A stretch of DNA of 64,000 nt from Burkholderiales bacterium (GCA_003963075.1 RXJV01000037.1:1-64000), one strand, 5' to 3'. Positions 48,349 through 58,502 are shown, numbered from the stretch's first letter. A program made the numbers and translations. Notes: generated from the letters alone by a model not told the origin.

Positions 48349-49602
48349 ATGTTTGACCGCACCACTTCCACCCTCGCCCTGGTCGACCCTGAACTCTGGA
48401 CGGCCGTCCAGAACGAGAACCGCCGCCAGGAAGACCATATCGAGCTGATCGCCAGCGAGAACTACACCTCGCCCGCGGTCATGCAGGCCCAGGGCAGCCA
48501 GCTGACCAACAAGTATGCCGAGGGCTATCCGGGCAAGCGCTATTACGGCGGCTGCGAGTACGTGGACGTCGTCGAGCAACTGGCCATCGACCGCCTGAAG
48601 CAGCTCTTCGGCGCCGAGTTCGCCAACGTCCAGCCCAACTCCGGCTCCCAGGCCAACCAGGGCGTGTTCTTCGCGCTGCTCCAGCCCGGCGACACCATCA
48701 TGGGCATGAGCCTGGCCGAAGGCGGGCACCTGACCCATGGCATGCCGCTGAACATGAGCGGCAAGTGGTTCAACGTGATCAGCTATGGCCTGGACGCCAA
48801 TGAGGCCATCGACTACGACGCGATGGAAGCCCTGGCCCGCGAGAAGAAGCCCAAGCTGATCATCGCCGGCGCCTCGGCCTACTCGCTGCGCATCGACTTC
48901 GAGCGCTTTGGCAAGATCGCCAAGGAAATCGGCGCCTACTTCATGGTGGACATGGCGCACTATGCCGGCCTGATCGCCGCGGGCGTCTACCCGAATCCCC
49001 TGCCCCACGCCGACGTCGTCACGTCCACCACGCACAAGAGCCTGCGTGGCCCGCGCGGCGGCATCATCCTGACGAACAAGGAAGACATCGCCAAGAAGAT
49101 CAACTCCGCGATCTTCCCCGGCATCCAGGGCGGCCCGCTGATGCATGTCATCGCCGGCAAGGCCGTGGCCTTCAAGGAAGCCCTGTCGCCCGAATTCAAG
49201 GCCTACCAGGAACAGGTCGTCAAGAACGCCAAGGTGCTGGCCGAGACGCTGATCCAGCGCGGCCTGCGCATCGTCTCCGGCGGTACCGAAAGCCATGTGA
49301 TGCTGGTGGACCTGCGCCCGAAGAACCTGACCGGCAAGGAAGCCGAGGCCATCCTGGGCGCCGCCCACATGACCTGCAACAAGAACGGCATCCCGAACGA
49401 CCCTCAGAAGCCCATGGTCACCAGCGGCATCCGCCTCGGCACGCCGGCGATGACGACACGCGGCTTCAAGGAAGAGCAGGTGCGCGCCACCGCCCACCTG
49501 ATCGCCGACGTGCTTGACAAGCCGCACGACGAGGCCAACCTGGCCGCCGTGCGTGAGAAAGTGGCGGCACTGACCGCAGCCTTCCCCGTCTACCGCGGTT
49601 AA
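48349..49602 (+). CDS. glyA: Serine hydroxymethyltransferase
   Basis: PLP enzyme of 417 residues that interconverts serine and glycine while loading tetrahydrofolate with a one-carbon unit. [20 protein letters not shown] is the opening block. The Schiff-base Lys is in [16 protein letters not shown]. The riboswitch in the 179-base leader gives ligand-dependent control. nrdR follows 11 bases later. Confidence 0.98.
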   Translation: MFDRTTSTLALVDPELWTAVQNENRRQEDHIELIASENYTSPAVMQAQGSQLTNKYAEGYPGKRYYGGCEYVDVVEQLAIDRLKQLFGAEFANVQPNSGSQANQGVFFALLQPGDTIMGMSLAEGGHLTHGMPLNMSGKWFNVISYGLDANEAIDYDAMEALAREKKPKLIIAGASAYSLRIDFERFGKIAKEIGAYFMVDMAHYAGLIAAGVYPNPLPHADVVTSTTHKSLRGPRGGIILTNKEDIAKKINSAIFPGIQGGPLMHVIAGKAVAFKEALSPEFKAYQEQVVKNAKVLAETLIQRGLRIVSGGTESHVMLVDLRPKNLTGKEAEAILGAAHMTCNKNGIPNDPQKPMVTSGIRLGTPAMTTRGFKEEQVRATAHLIADVLDKPHDEANLAAVREKVAALTAAFPVYRG

Positions 49603-49613
49603 GCACTCCGGCC

Positions 49614-50057
49614 GTGCGTTGTCCGTTCTGCTCTCACACCGAAACCCAGGTCGCCGAGACCCGGGAATCGGATGAGGGCGACGTCGTTCGCAGGCGCCGC
49701 CGCTGCCTGTCCTGCGACAAGCGCTTCACGACCTACGAGCGGGCCGACATCGCCCTGCCCTCGGTGGTCAAGAAGGACGGTCGACGGGCCGACTTTGATG
49801 GGTCCAAGCTGCGGGCCTCGATGCAACTGGCGTTGCGCAAGCGGCCCGTGAGCGTCGAGCAGATCGACGCCGCCCTCAACCGCATCGAAGAAAAGCTGCT
49901 CGCCAGCGGCGCGAAGGAAATTGCCTCGACGCGGCTGGGCGAGCTGGTGATGCGGGAGCTCAAGCGGATCGACAAGGTGGCCTATGTCCGCTTCGCGTCC
50001 GTCTACCGCAGCTTCGAGGACGTCGACGAGTTCCGCCAGCTGATTCGCGAAATTTGA
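49614..50057 (+). CDS. nrdR: NrdR transcriptional repressor
   Basis: 147-residue regulator of ribonucleotide reductase genes. The zinc ribbon has MRCPFC at the start and CLSC later, and the ATP-cone follows ([16 protein letters not shown]). Nucleotide state in the ATP-cone controls binding to NrdR boxes. Start is GTG. glyA-nrdR is a common betaproteobacterial order. Confidence 0.97.
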   Translation: MRCPFCSHTETQVAETRESDEGDVVRRRRRCLSCDKRFTTYERADIALPSVVKKDGRRADFDGSKLRASMQLALRKRPVSVEQIDAALNRIEEKLLASGAKEIASTRLGELVMRELKRIDKVAYVRFASVYRSFEDVDEFRQLIREI

Positions 50058-50166
50058 TTCGGGTTTTCCCGATCACACTTCAGCGGGTGGACTGGGGGGA
50101 TGGACCGGCGGCCCCCGCTGCGGCCCAACCTCCAGGGGAAAGACCGCGTGCCCTGGGGTTCCTAGA

Positions 50167-50187
50167 GTTCGTTTCATTGCAACGAAC
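50167..50187 (+). repeat. Inverted repeat in the leader of the first minor-pilin gene
   Basis: GTTCGTT (50167-50173) and AACGAAC (50181-50187) are perfect arms with a seven-base spacer. The repeat ends 13 bases before the ATG at 50201, next to the weak ribosome binding site (GAGGA, 50189-50193). It could be a protein site or an RNA hairpin near the start. Confidence 0.4.
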
Positions 50188-50200
50188 CGAGGACCCCGCC

Positions 50201-50743
50201 ATGAATCGCATGCTCCGCAGCCCCTCCCGTGGCTTCACCCTGGTTGAACTCTGCGTTTCGGTCGGTATCGGTGCCGCGCTGTTGAGCCAAGCCGTGCCGG
50301 CCATGCAACATCTGCACGAGCTGCATACCCTCAAGGTTCATTCGCAATCGCTGTCATCCGACCTTCGCTTTGCTCGCGCCGAGGCGCGCCGTCTGAATGC
50401 ACCGGTGCACTTCCGGGTCAGCGGACGGGGTGCGAACGCCTGCTACCTGCTGCACACCGGCGCAAGCAATGACTGTGACTGTTCCGGTGGCCAGGCCGTG
50501 TGCCGCGCGCCGGGCAGTGCGGTCCTCAAGGCGCAATGGCTGCCGGTTGGTACCAAGTTGCAGGTGAAGAGCAACGCCGAAACCATGCAGTTCCAGCATT
50601 GGGAGGGGCTGTTGACGCAAACCGGCAGCATCGACTTGCACCTCCGGCCGGACCTGGGCGTGCGGCATGTCGTCGCGATCACGGGGCGCGCCCGCACTTG
50701 CTACACCGGATCCAGGATTTCTGGAATGTCGAAGTGCGCGTAA
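50201..50743 (+). CDS. Type IV minor pilin, FimT/GspH type
   Basis: 180-residue prepilin with cleavage site RG|FTLVELCVSVGIG, Glu at position 5 of the mature form, and a GspH-like C-terminal domain. Four Cys in the middle (ACYLL, CDCSGGQAVC) may form disulfides. The ATG at 50201 is chosen because a 50-residue upstream extension would bury the prepilin signal. It is the first of six pilin-like genes; the first three are not tightly overlapping. Confidence 0.85.
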   Translation: MNRMLRSPSRGFTLVELCVSVGIGAALLSQAVPAMQHLHELHTLKVHSQSLSSDLRFARAEARRLNAPVHFRVSGRGANACYLLHTGASNDCDCSGGQAVCRAPGSAVLKAQWLPVGTKLQVKSNAETMQFQHWEGLLTQTGSIDLHLRPDLGVRHVVAITGRARTCYTGSRISGMSKCA

Positions 50744-50842
50744 TCCCCTCATTCGCGGTGCGCGCCGACCAGCGGCGATCGCCAGCCGACAGACGGTCAT
50801 TTACTCGGCGGCATCGACACCAAGCCTGCTGACAATTCGCGC

Positions 50843-51301
50843 ATGCCCAAGCCAGGTCACCCCGCAATGCGGGGCTTTTCGTTGATCGAACTGATGGTGG
50901 TCGTCGTGATTGCCGGCATCCTGGCTGCGGTCGCCTACCCTGCCTACACCAGCCACGTCCAGCGGGGTCGGCGTGCGGATGCCATGGCCGTGCTGACGGC
51001 CGTTGTTCAAGCCCAGGAGCGCTACCGCGCCAACAACGCGACCTATGCCGCAACCGCAAGCGCACTGGGCGTCGATGTGAGCCAGCTGACGCAGATCTAC
51101 AGCCTCACATTGGCGGGCGTCGGCAACCCGCCCAGCCTGACCTCGGGCTATGTCGCGACGGCTGCGGTGCTCGAGTCGGGGGTACAAAGGAATGACAGCA
51201 CCTGCGCCACGATCGGCGTTCAGCTTCAGGGCGGTGTGCTGGAATATGTCGCCACCAACAGCTCGAACGCGGACACCCGTGCCGCCTGCTGGGGACGCTG
51301 A
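50843..51301 (+). CDS. pilE: Type IV pilin, PilE-like
   Basis: 152-residue prepilin with RG|FSLIELMVVVVIAGILAAVAYPAY at the N-terminus, a classic hydrophobic helix with Glu5. The C-terminal disulfide pair is Cys126-ish and Cys149-ish (STCATIG, AACWGR). In Neisseria and relatives PilE-type proteins in minor clusters are minor subunits; here it is more likely a minor pilin than the main fibre subunit. An 99-base gap precedes it. Confidence 0.88.
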   Translation: MPKPGHPAMRGFSLIELMVVVVIAGILAAVAYPAYTSHVQRGRRADAMAVLTAVVQAQERYRANNATYAATASALGVDVSQLTQIYSLTLAGVGNPPSLTSGYVATAAVLESGVQRNDSTCATIGVQLQGGVLEYVATNSSNADTRAACWGR

Positions 51302-51303
51302 CC

Positions 51304-51921
51304 ATGGAGCCCGCCGTGACCATTCAGCGCGCCCCTCGGCGCCGGAGCACTCACGGGCTCACGCTGGTTGAAACCCTTATCGCGGTGGCCGTGCTGGGTG
51401 TGATCCTCGCCGTGGCGGCTCCCTCGTTGCGAGACCTGATGGAGCGGCGCCGCGTCATCGCCGCTGCCACCGAACTGGCCAGCCTGATCAACTACGCCAA
51501 GGCCGAGGCCGCCAAGCAGCGAGGCGGCGGCAGCGACAACGGCTTCACGCTACACCTCGAGCCCCCGGACGATGCGTCGACCAGTTGCGTCCGCCTGACC
51601 ACCACCAGCGTCGGCGACACCTGCGGCTGCGACGTGGCCAAGGCGGACGTCTGCGTCAACAGCACCAGTAGCGTCATCCGCGAGTTTGTGCTCGACAGAG
51701 ACACCGGCGTGTCGTTCGAGGCGGCCGCCGACGACTGGGGCGACAGCAACCGCGCCATCACCTTCCAGCGCAACAACTACTTCGGCTTCGTCAAAAACCT
51801 GCGGCTGACCGCGACCGGTCGGCATAGCGGGGCGCAGCTGCGCGTCGAGTTCAACAGCGTGGGGCGCGTGCACATCTGCTCTCCCAGCAACACCATCGGC
51901 GGCTACCCCTCATGCGGATGA
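51304..51921 (+). CDS. Second FimT/GspH-type minor pilin
   Basis: 205-residue prepilin with THG|LTLVETLIAVAVLGVILAVAAPSLRDL, then a GspH-like domain with cysteines in SCVRLTTTSVGDTCGCDVAKADVC. It starts two bases behind pilE. Its stop overlaps the pilW start by ten bases. Two FimT-like genes in one cluster suggest separate initiation roles or duplication. Confidence 0.86.
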   Translation: MEPAVTIQRAPRRRSTHGLTLVETLIAVAVLGVILAVAAPSLRDLMERRRVIAAATELASLINYAKAEAAKQRGGGSDNGFTLHLEPPDDASTSCVRLTTTSVGDTCGCDVAKADVCVNSTSSVIREFVLDRDTGVSFEAAADDWGDSNRAITFQRNNYFGFVKNLRLTATGRHSGAQLRVEFNSVGRVHICSPSNTIGGYPSCG

Positions 51922-52694
51922 CGGCCATGCACTTCGCCCCCCGCGGTCTGGGCCTGATCGAGCTGATGGTGGGCATCACCGTCGGCCTGATCGTCGCCGC
52001 CGGCGCGTCGCTGGTGGCCGTGAACCAGATCAACGAGCACCGGCGGCTGATGCTCGAGATCCAGGTTCAGCAGGACCTGCGCACCGCCGCCGACCTGGTC
52101 CAGCAGGAGTTGCGGCGTGCGGGCTTTCGCGGCCGGGCCGACCTGGGCGTCTGGTCGCCGCCGCAGGGCGTGGGCACCCTGAAGCAGCTGGAGGCGCGGC
52201 CGGCGAGCGTCAACGAGTTCATGCCTGTCGACACCAGCGACACCCGTAACCTCATCCGCAGACCCCTGCTGGTCAGCAAGTCCGACACCACCGGAACCGT
52301 GATGACCTTCGTGTACGCGCAGGGCACACCCTACAGCCCGACCGGCGTGCCGGACAGCGGCGAATACCGCGGTTTCAAGTGGGACAAATCCACGGGGGTG
52401 CTGTCGCTGGCTCTCGGCCTGGGTGCGACGCTGCAGCCCAACTGGCAACCCATCACCGACCCCGACAGCGTCACCATCACGAACTTTGACGTGAGTGTCG
52501 TGACCCAATCGGTCAGTCTCGGCCAGTTCTGCGAAAACGCCTGCGACGCTGGCACGCCGAACTGCCCGGTCCAGGATGTCTACCGGGTCAACTTCACGCT
52601 GACCGGTAAAGCCAAGCATGACGCCAACGTCGTCCGGACGCTGACCGGCACGGAGCGGGTCCGAGCTGCGGCCATCAATGGAGCGTGCCCGTGA
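51912..52694 (+). CDS. pilW: Minor pilin PilW
   Basis: 260-residue PilW-type protein with prepilin signal RG|LGLIELMVGITVGLIVAAGASLVAV, Glu in the expected place, and a long beta-rich C-terminal part. The stretch DLRTAADLVQQELRRAGFRG is typical of PilW. It is part of the priming complex for type IV pili. ATGs at 51912 and 51918 are both possible. Confidence 0.88.
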   Translation: MRMTAMHFAPRGLGLIELMVGITVGLIVAAGASLVAVNQINEHRRLMLEIQVQQDLRTAADLVQQELRRAGFRGRADLGVWSPPQGVGTLKQLEARPASVNEFMPVDTSDTRNLIRRPLLVSKSDTTGTVMTFVYAQGTPYSPTGVPDSGEYRGFKWDKSTGVLSLALGLGATLQPNWQPITDPDSVTITNFDVSVVTQSVSLGQFCENACDAGTPNCPVQDVYRVNFTLTGKAKHDANVVRTLTGTERVRAAAINGACP

Positions 52695-53998
52695 GCGGCC
52701 GCCTCCGACCGCTGCAAGCCGCCGGCACCGTCCGGCAGCGGGGCGCGGCGACGCTGGTCGTCGTGATGATGCTCTTCCTCGTGATGGCACTGCTGGCCGC
52801 CTATGCCAACCGCGGGCTGCTGTTCGAACAGCGCATCGCCAGCGGCTTTGCCCGTGCGGCACTGGCCCAAGAGGCGGCCGAGGGCGGCGTTGAATGGGCG
52901 CTGGCCCTGCTCAACGGGCCGGCCATCGACGAGAACTGCCAGCCCAAGGACGTGGGCGGCCAGCGCTTCGCTGACAAATACCTCCGGATCAACCCGTCCG
53001 ACCGCACCGTCCTCGGCTCCAGCATCCCGGGTGTCTCCAAGGGCATCGCGGTGGACTGCGCACGGGATGCCGCCAACCAGGGCTGGGCCTGCCAATGCAA
53101 GGACCTCGGCGCCCGCACCGCGCCGGCCGCCATCGGTGCAGGCGCGCTGACACCGAGCTTCGGGCTGTGGTTCGACCGGGGCGCTCGCGGCGGGCTGGCG
53201 ATGGCCTACGCCCTGGGTTGTTCCGACAGCGTCGTGGACCGGTGCGCAGGCGTCGACGACGTCAACCGCAGCAAGAACCAGTTGGCCGCCGGAACCAACA
53301 CAACGGCCCTGGCCCTGGTCAGCGCGGTCCGCACGCCGCCGGCCATGCCTTTGGTGGTGAAAGGCAATCTCACGATGGCTGGCGCCGGCCTGGGGCTGCA
53401 CAACACCGACCCGCGCTCCGGCGGCGCGCTGGTGTCGATCGGCGGCACCTGGGCCGGCATGAAGGATGAGCGCCTCGAGACGCTGCCTGGCAGCACGCTG
53501 GACCAGACGCGTGTGCAGGGCGAACCCACGCTGCAGGTAGCCGCAGAAGATGTGTTCCGAAAGTTCCTCGGTGCCTCGCCCAGCCAATACGCCAAGCACC
53601 CGGCGCTCAGGACGCTGACCTGCAACGGCGATTGCGCGTCGGCCATCGACACCGCCTACAAGGCGGGGTTCCGCATGTTCTGGCTGACAGGCCCGGCCAG
53701 CATTGGCGACAGCAAGGTTTTGGGCACCGTGAACGATCCCGTGCTGATCGTCACTGAGGGCGACCTGACGCTCACGGGCCAGACCAACATCAGCGGGATG
53801 GTGGTTACGACAGGCCACCTTGACTGGAGCAACGCGACCGGGCTGTCGCTGATCAACGGCATGGTGCTGGTGGGCGGCAGCATGAGCACCACCGGCCCGG
53901 TCGACATCAGCTACCAGCAAGCCGTCGCCGATCAACTCAGCAACCGCATCGGCAGCTTCGTGCGCGTGCCGGGCGGCTGGATCGACACCTGGCCATGA
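52685..53998 (+). CDS. pilX: PilX-like minor pilin, unusually long
   Basis: 437 residues. The N-terminal hydrophobic helix RGAATLVVVMMLFLVMALLAAY lacks the usual Glu5 and is PilX-like (GspK/PilX N-terminus). Known PilX proteins are about 160-200 residues, so a C-terminal extension of more than 200 is notable; it is Gly/Thr/Asn-rich with cysteines and resembles a secreted beta domain. Start GTG 52685 overlaps pilW; GTG 52691 (GTGA with the pilW stop) is an alternative. Confidence 0.82.
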   Translation: MPVSGRLRPLQAAGTVRQRGAATLVVVMMLFLVMALLAAYANRGLLFEQRIASGFARAALAQEAAEGGVEWALALLNGPAIDENCQPKDVGGQRFADKYLRINPSDRTVLGSSIPGVSKGIAVDCARDAANQGWACQCKDLGARTAPAAIGAGALTPSFGLWFDRGARGGLAMAYALGCSDSVVDRCAGVDDVNRSKNQLAAGTNTTALALVSAVRTPPAMPLVVKGNLTMAGAGLGLHNTDPRSGGALVSIGGTWAGMKDERLETLPGSTLDQTRVQGEPTLQVAAEDVFRKFLGASPSQYAKHPALRTLTCNGDCASAIDTAYKAGFRMFWLTGPASIGDSKVLGTVNDPVLIVTEGDLTLTGQTNISGMVVTTGHLDWSNATGLSLINGMVLVGGSMSTTGPVDISYQQAVADQLSNRIGSFVRVPGGWIDTWP

Positions 53999-55326
53999 AG
54001 CACTCCACGCCCGTCTCCACAGGCCGCCTGTCGCGCCAGCGCGGGGTCACACTCATCGAAGCCCTGGTCGCGCTGATGGTGATGTCCTTCGGCATGGTGG
54101 CGCTGGTGGGCCTGCTGGCGAACCTGCGCCGCGGCGGCGATGTCGCCAAGCAGCGCAGCGAGGCCATGCGCATTGCACAGGCCGACCTGGCCTCGCTGCG
54201 AGCGTTTGCCGCACTCACGCGGCCCAACGGCAGCACCACGCCGGATTACGACACCGACCTCGCCGTCCGCGATCTCGCTTGGAACCCCGTCGTCGCGAAC
54301 AGCAACACGACGTTTACCGTCACGCGGCGGGTGACGCCGGTCATCAATGGCGGCGCCGAGCCGCAAGCCCGCACCGTCGCCGTGACCGTGAACTGGCTGG
54401 ACCGGGCCGGCGAACAAGGCGAGCTCACGCTCAGCAGCGTCATTTCGCGCACCGACCCGGCCTTTTCGGGCGCCGCCGCGATCACGCCGCCGGTCATCGG
54501 CCTGCGCACGACGAGCGGGCGCAACCCGGCCATCCCGGCCGGCGCGGCGGACCTGCCCAATCAGCGCAGCGTCTACCGGCCGAGCCCCAGCACCACGACG
54601 GTCCTGGTGTTCAACAGGCTCACGGGTGTCATCACCAGCATCTGCACGGTACCGGTCGACACGCCGGTTTCGTCCCTCACCGCGGCCGATGTCGCTGGCT
54701 GCACGTCCACCACGGCCTATTTCCTGAGCGGCACGATCCGCTTCTCGAACACGAACCCGGCCAACCCCAAGGCGCCAGAGGCGCTCGCCCTGCCCCTGGT
54801 GTCCGCCACCGTGGACCTGACCGAGAGCAAGTTCTCCATCAAACGCGGCGGTCGGGATGAATTGGCGCCGAACCGCGGCTACACCGGCACGCCGCAGTGC
54901 TTCAGCGATGCGCCGACGGGCATCGATGCCAACCGCAGCTTCATCAACTACGGCTGCATCATCTACCCGAACACGCAAACCACGCCGAACTGGTGGGGCC
55001 AGGTCCTGCTGACCGGGCTCAGCCTCGGCACGCAATCGGGCCAGTCCCGCGTCTGCCGTTACAGCGCCGACTACAACGGCAACGGCTACACGCTGTTGGC
55101 CAATGCGCCGTCCGGCTTCGCCTACCTGCCCAATGGCGGCGGCCGAGCCATTTATTTCAGGATCGACAACGAGGAGCACCCCGAAACCTATTTCGGCGTG
55201 ACCTATTCGCTCGCACGGCAGAACTTTCTCGTGGTGCGCGGCGATGTCCCCTGCCCCACGGCGCCTGCCCCCAACCCGGCCGCCGGGGTGTTCGTCGACT
55301 ACAGCACCATCCAAATCCAGCCCTAG
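53995..55326 (+). CDS. pilV: PilV-like minor pilin with a large C-terminal extension
   Basis: 443 residues with prepilin signal RG|VTLIEALVALMVMSFGMVALVGLLANL, the PilV signature, over residues 17-45. Family PilV proteins are usually 140-200 residues, so about 250 residues are extra. The extension has a Ser/Thr/Asn-rich beta pattern and six or more cysteines, as in an adhesin. The start overlaps the pilX stop by four bases (ATGA). No pilY1 follows; ribD begins 24 bases later. Confidence 0.82.
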   Translation: MKHSTPVSTGRLSRQRGVTLIEALVALMVMSFGMVALVGLLANLRRGGDVAKQRSEAMRIAQADLASLRAFAALTRPNGSTTPDYDTDLAVRDLAWNPVVANSNTTFTVTRRVTPVINGGAEPQARTVAVTVNWLDRAGEQGELTLSSVISRTDPAFSGAAAITPPVIGLRTTSGRNPAIPAGAADLPNQRSVYRPSPSTTTVLVFNRLTGVITSICTVPVDTPVSSLTAADVAGCTSTTAYFLSGTIRFSNTNPANPKAPEALALPLVSATVDLTESKFSIKRGGRDELAPNRGYTGTPQCFSDAPTGIDANRSFINYGCIIYPNTQTTPNWWGQVLLTGLSLGTQSGQSRVCRYSADYNGNGYTLLANAPSGFAYLPNGGGRAIYFRIDNEEHPETYFGVTYSLARQNFLVVRGDVPCPTAPAPNPAAGVFVDYSTIQIQP

Positions 55327-55350
55327 CACCGCCATCGCTAGACTGGCCCC

Positions 55351-56382
55351 ATGCGCTTCACTGACACCGACGCTGCACTGCAGCGTGCCCTGCTGCTGGC
55401 CGAACTTGCGATCGGCCTGAGCGACCCCAACCCCCGCGTCGGCTGCGTCATCCTCGCGTCCGACGGGCGTCTGCTCGGCGAAGGGCACACCCAGGCGGCC
55501 GGCGAGGCCCATGCCGAGGTGATGGCCCTGCGTGATGCCGCCGCCCGAGGCGAGGACGTGCGGGGCGCCACCGCCGTCGTCACGCTGGAACCCTGCTCCC
55601 ATCACGGACGCACGCCGCCCTGCTGTGAGGCTCTGGTCCAGGCGGGCATCGCCCGCGTCGTGGCGGCTGTCGAAGACCCCAACCCGCTGGTCGCCGGCCA
55701 GGGCCTCGCCCGGTTGAAGACCGCCGGTCTGACCGTCGAACTTGCGGGCCCAGCCGTGGCCGACGCAGCGCGCGAGCTCAACATCGGCTTCTTCTCGCGC
55801 ATGCAGCGCGGGCGGCCCTTCGTGCGGCTGAAGTCGGCGATCTCGCTGGACGGCCGCACCGCACTGCCGGACGGACGCAGCCAGTGGATCACCGGCGAAG
55901 CCGCAAGGGCTGACGGCCATGCCTGGCGCCGACGCGCCGGTGCGGTGCTGACCGGCATCGGCACCGTGCTCGCCGACGACCCGCGTCTGGACGTTCGCCT
56001 GGTGCCCAGCGCCCGCCAGCCCCTGCGGCTGGTGCTCGACCCGCAGGGCCGCCTACCGTCCGACGCCCGCATCCTGCAGCCGCCCGGCGATGCGCGGGTG
56101 ATCGGGCCGGGCCGCGCCGACCTGCCCGCCCTGATGACGGAGCTGGGCAGGCTCGGCATCAATGAACTGCATGTCGAAGCGGGCCCGACGCTGTCCGGCG
56201 CCTTCCTCGATGCCGGGCTGGTCGACGAACTGCTGCTTTATCAGGCGCCGCTGCTGATCGGCGAGGGCCGCCCGCTCGCAAACCTTCAGCCACTGAATGA
56301 ACTGGGCGACGCCCACCGCTGGCGGGCGGTGGACACCACGTTTGTCGGCGCAGATCTGCGCCTGCGTCTGCGTCCGACCTAG
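55351..56382 (+). CDS. ribD: Bifunctional riboflavin deaminase/reductase
   Basis: 343 residues. The N-terminal deaminase has zinc-binding HAEVMAL and PCSHHGRTPPCCEAL. The C-terminal NADPH reductase (about 150-343) has RPFVRLKSAISLDGRTAL, GIGTVLADDPRL and HVEAGPTLSGAFLDAGLVDELLLYQ. It carries out the second and third steps of riboflavin synthesis. It is the first gene of the rib-nusB run. Confidence 0.96.
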   Translation: MRFTDTDAALQRALLLAELAIGLSDPNPRVGCVILASDGRLLGEGHTQAAGEAHAEVMALRDAAARGEDVRGATAVVTLEPCSHHGRTPPCCEALVQAGIARVVAAVEDPNPLVAGQGLARLKTAGLTVELAGPAVADAARELNIGFFSRMQRGRPFVRLKSAISLDGRTALPDGRSQWITGEAARADGHAWRRRAGAVLTGIGTVLADDPRLDVRLVPSARQPLRLVLDPQGRLPSDARILQPPGDARVIGPGRADLPALMTELGRLGINELHVEAGPTLSGAFLDAGLVDELLLYQAPLLIGEGRPLANLQPLNELGDAHRWRAVDTTFVGADLRLRLRPT

Positions 56383-56406
56383 GGTCGCCACCTACAATCC
56401 GGCGCT

Positions 56407-57504
56407 ATGCCCATCTCCCCCATTCCCGAGCTGGTCGCCGAGCTGGCGGCCGGCCGCATGGTCATCCTGGTTGACGAGGAAGACCGTGAAAACGAAGGTG
56501 ATCTCGTGCTGGCGGCCGATCTGGTCACGCCCGAGGCCATCAACTTCATGGCCAGGTACGGCCGCGGCCTGATCTGCCTGACATTGCCGCGCGAGCATTG
56601 CGAACGCCTGCAATTGCCGCCCATGACCGGGCGCAACGGCACCCAGCACGGTACCGCCTTCACCGTGTCCATCGAGGCTGCCACGGGTGTCACCACAGGC
56701 ATCTCGGCCGCCGACCGCGCACGCACCGTGCAGGCGGCCGTGGCGCCGGGCGCCAAGGCCAGCGACCTCGTCCAGCCCGGCCACATCTTCCCCTTGCAGG
56801 CCCAGGATGGCGGCGTGCTGATGCGCGCCGGGCACACCGAGGCCGGCTGCGACCTCGCCCGCATGGCCGGCCTGTCTGCCACGTCGGTGATCTGCGAGAT
56901 CATGAAGGACGACGGGACGATGGCGCGCCTGCCGGACCTGGAGCTGTTTGCCGCCGAGCACGGGCTCAAGATCGGCACGATCGCCGACCTGATCGAATAC
57001 CGCAGCCGCCATGAGAGCCTGATCACGCGCGCGGGCCGGCGCCGCCTGAACACCGCCCAGGGCGAATTCGACTGCCAGGTGTTCACCGACCGCACCGGCG
57101 CCACCCACCTCGCGCTCAGCCATGGCGCCTGGGCTGCCGATGACGAGGTGCTGGTGCGGGTGCACGAGCCGCTATCGCTGATGGACCTGCTCGAAGCCGG
57201 CCCCTGCGGCCACTCCTGGCCATTGCCCGCCGCCCTGGCCGCGCTGAAGGCCAGCTCGGCCGGCGTGGCCGTGCTGCTCAACTGTGGCGACCATGCCGCC
57301 GGCCTGCTCGCCCGCGCGCAGTCCGACCGCCCGGTACAGCCCTCCAGGGGCGCGATGGACCTGCGCACCTATGGCGTCGGCGCCCAGATACTGAAAGACC
57401 TGGGCGTGCACCGGATGAAGCTGCTCGGCAGCCCGCGACGCATGCCCAGCATGACCGGCTTTGGCCTCGAAGTGACCGGCTTCGTCGCTCCACCTTCCTG
57501 CTGA
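56407..57504 (+). CDS. ribBA: DHBP synthase with a degenerate GTP-cyclohydrolase II-like domain
   Basis: 365 residues. RibB half (about 1-205) is complete: [28 protein letters not shown], and [24 protein letters not shown]. The C-terminal half has a RibA-like fold but lacks the Cys-x10-Cys-x-Cys zinc site and the tyrosine region of active GTP cyclohydrolase II, so only the DHBP step can be supported. A separate ribA is expected elsewhere. No FMN riboswitch can sit in the 24-base gap after ribD. Confidence 0.93.
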   Translation: MPISPIPELVAELAAGRMVILVDEEDRENEGDLVLAADLVTPEAINFMARYGRGLICLTLPREHCERLQLPPMTGRNGTQHGTAFTVSIEAATGVTTGISAADRARTVQAAVAPGAKASDLVQPGHIFPLQAQDGGVLMRAGHTEAGCDLARMAGLSATSVICEIMKDDGTMARLPDLELFAAEHGLKIGTIADLIEYRSRHESLITRAGRRRLNTAQGEFDCQVFTDRTGATHLALSHGAWAADDEVLVRVHEPLSLMDLLEAGPCGHSWPLPAALAALKASSAGVAVLLNCGDHAAGLLARAQSDRPVQPSRGAMDLRTYGVGAQILKDLGVHRMKLLGSPRRMPSMTGFGLEVTGFVAPPSC

Positions 57505-57519
57505 TCCGGAGAGACCGCG

Positions 57520-57993
57520 ATGCAAGACTCCGACCAAGGCCTGCCGAGCTTCGAAGGCGCCCTCGATGGCAGCGAGCTGACGATCGCCATCGTGCAGGCC
57601 CGCTTCAACGATTCCATCACCTCGGCGCTGGCCAGTGCCTGCCTGGCCGAACTGTCGCGCTTGGGCGTGCCCGCCGAGGCGATACGCCATGTCACGGTGC
57701 CGGGCGCGCTGGAAGTGCCGCTGGCGCTGCAGGCCCTGGCCGACAGCGACAACTACGACGCGCTGATCGCCCTCGGCTGCATCATCCGCGGCGAGACCTA
57801 TCACTTCGAGCTGGTCGCCAACGAGAGCGGTTCGGCCGTCACCCGCATCGGGCTGGACCACGGCATACCGATTGCCAACGCCATCCTGACCGTCGAGAAC
57901 GAGGCCCAGGCCTGGGCCCGCACCGAACCCAAGGGCCGCGACGCCGCACGCGTCGCCGTCGAGATGGCCAATCTGCTGAGAGAGATCGATTGA
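57520..57993 (+). CDS. ribH: Lumazine synthase
   Basis: 157-residue 6,7-dimethyl-8-ribityllumazine synthase of the penultimate riboflavin step. Signature blocks are [38 protein letters not shown], and [29 protein letters not shown] with the catalytic-site His. The TTGA overlap with nusB (57990-57993) couples the two. Confidence 0.96.
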   Translation: MQDSDQGLPSFEGALDGSELTIAIVQARFNDSITSALASACLAELSRLGVPAEAIRHVTVPGALEVPLALQALADSDNYDALIALGCIIRGETYHFELVANESGSAVTRIGLDHGIPIANAILTVENEAQAWARTEPKGRDAARVAVEMANLLREID

Positions 57994-58502
57994 ACGCCCC
58001 CAAGACCGCAGCCAAGACGGCGACCAAGACCGCCGGCAAACCGGCCGTCAAACCCTCAGCCAAGCGCGCCAGTGCCAAATCGGCGCGGCGTCGCTCCCGT
58101 GAGGCCGCATTGCAGGGCCTCTACCAGTGGCTGCTGACCGGTGAGGACATCGGTGCCATCGTGGCGCTGGGCCGCGAGCAGGAGGGCTATGCCAAGCTCG
58201 ACGTGAAGCACTACGACGCCCTGCTCGGCGGCTGTGTGCAGGAGGCCGCCGACCTCGACGCCATCCTGGCGCGCCATGTCGACCGCAAGACCACCGAACT
58301 CTCGCCGATCGAACACGCCATCCTGATGATCGGCGCCTACGAGCTCAAGCACTGCTTCGACATCCCGTACCGGGTCGCGATCAACGAGGCCGTCGAGCTG
58401 GCCAAGGCCTTCGGTGGCACCGACGGCCACAAATACGTCAATGGCGTGCTGGACCGGGCCGCCGGCGACCTGCGCGCCGCCGAGGTGGCCGCCAAGCGTT
58501 GA
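57990..58502 (+). CDS. nusB: Transcription antitermination factor NusB
   Basis: 170 residues. A basic Ala/Lys tail of about 35 residues precedes the all-helical NusB fold ([71 protein letters not shown]). NusB binds boxA RNA with NusE for rRNA antitermination. Start TTG 57990 overlaps the ribH stop. The lysine-rich N-terminus is longer than in E. coli (139). Confidence 0.94.
   Translation: MNAPKTAAKTATKTAGKPAVKPSAKRASAKSARRRSREAALQGLYQWLLTGEDIGAIVALGREQEGYAKLDVKHYDALLGGCVQEAADLDAILARHVDRKTTELSPIEHAILMIGAYELKHCFDIPYRVAINEAVELAKAFGGTDGHKYVNGVLDRAAGDLRAAEVAAKR

Noticed and set aside
56383-56406. FMN riboswitch in front of ribBA
   Set aside because: The gap after ribD is only 24 bases; no RFN-element sequence fits there or before ribD.
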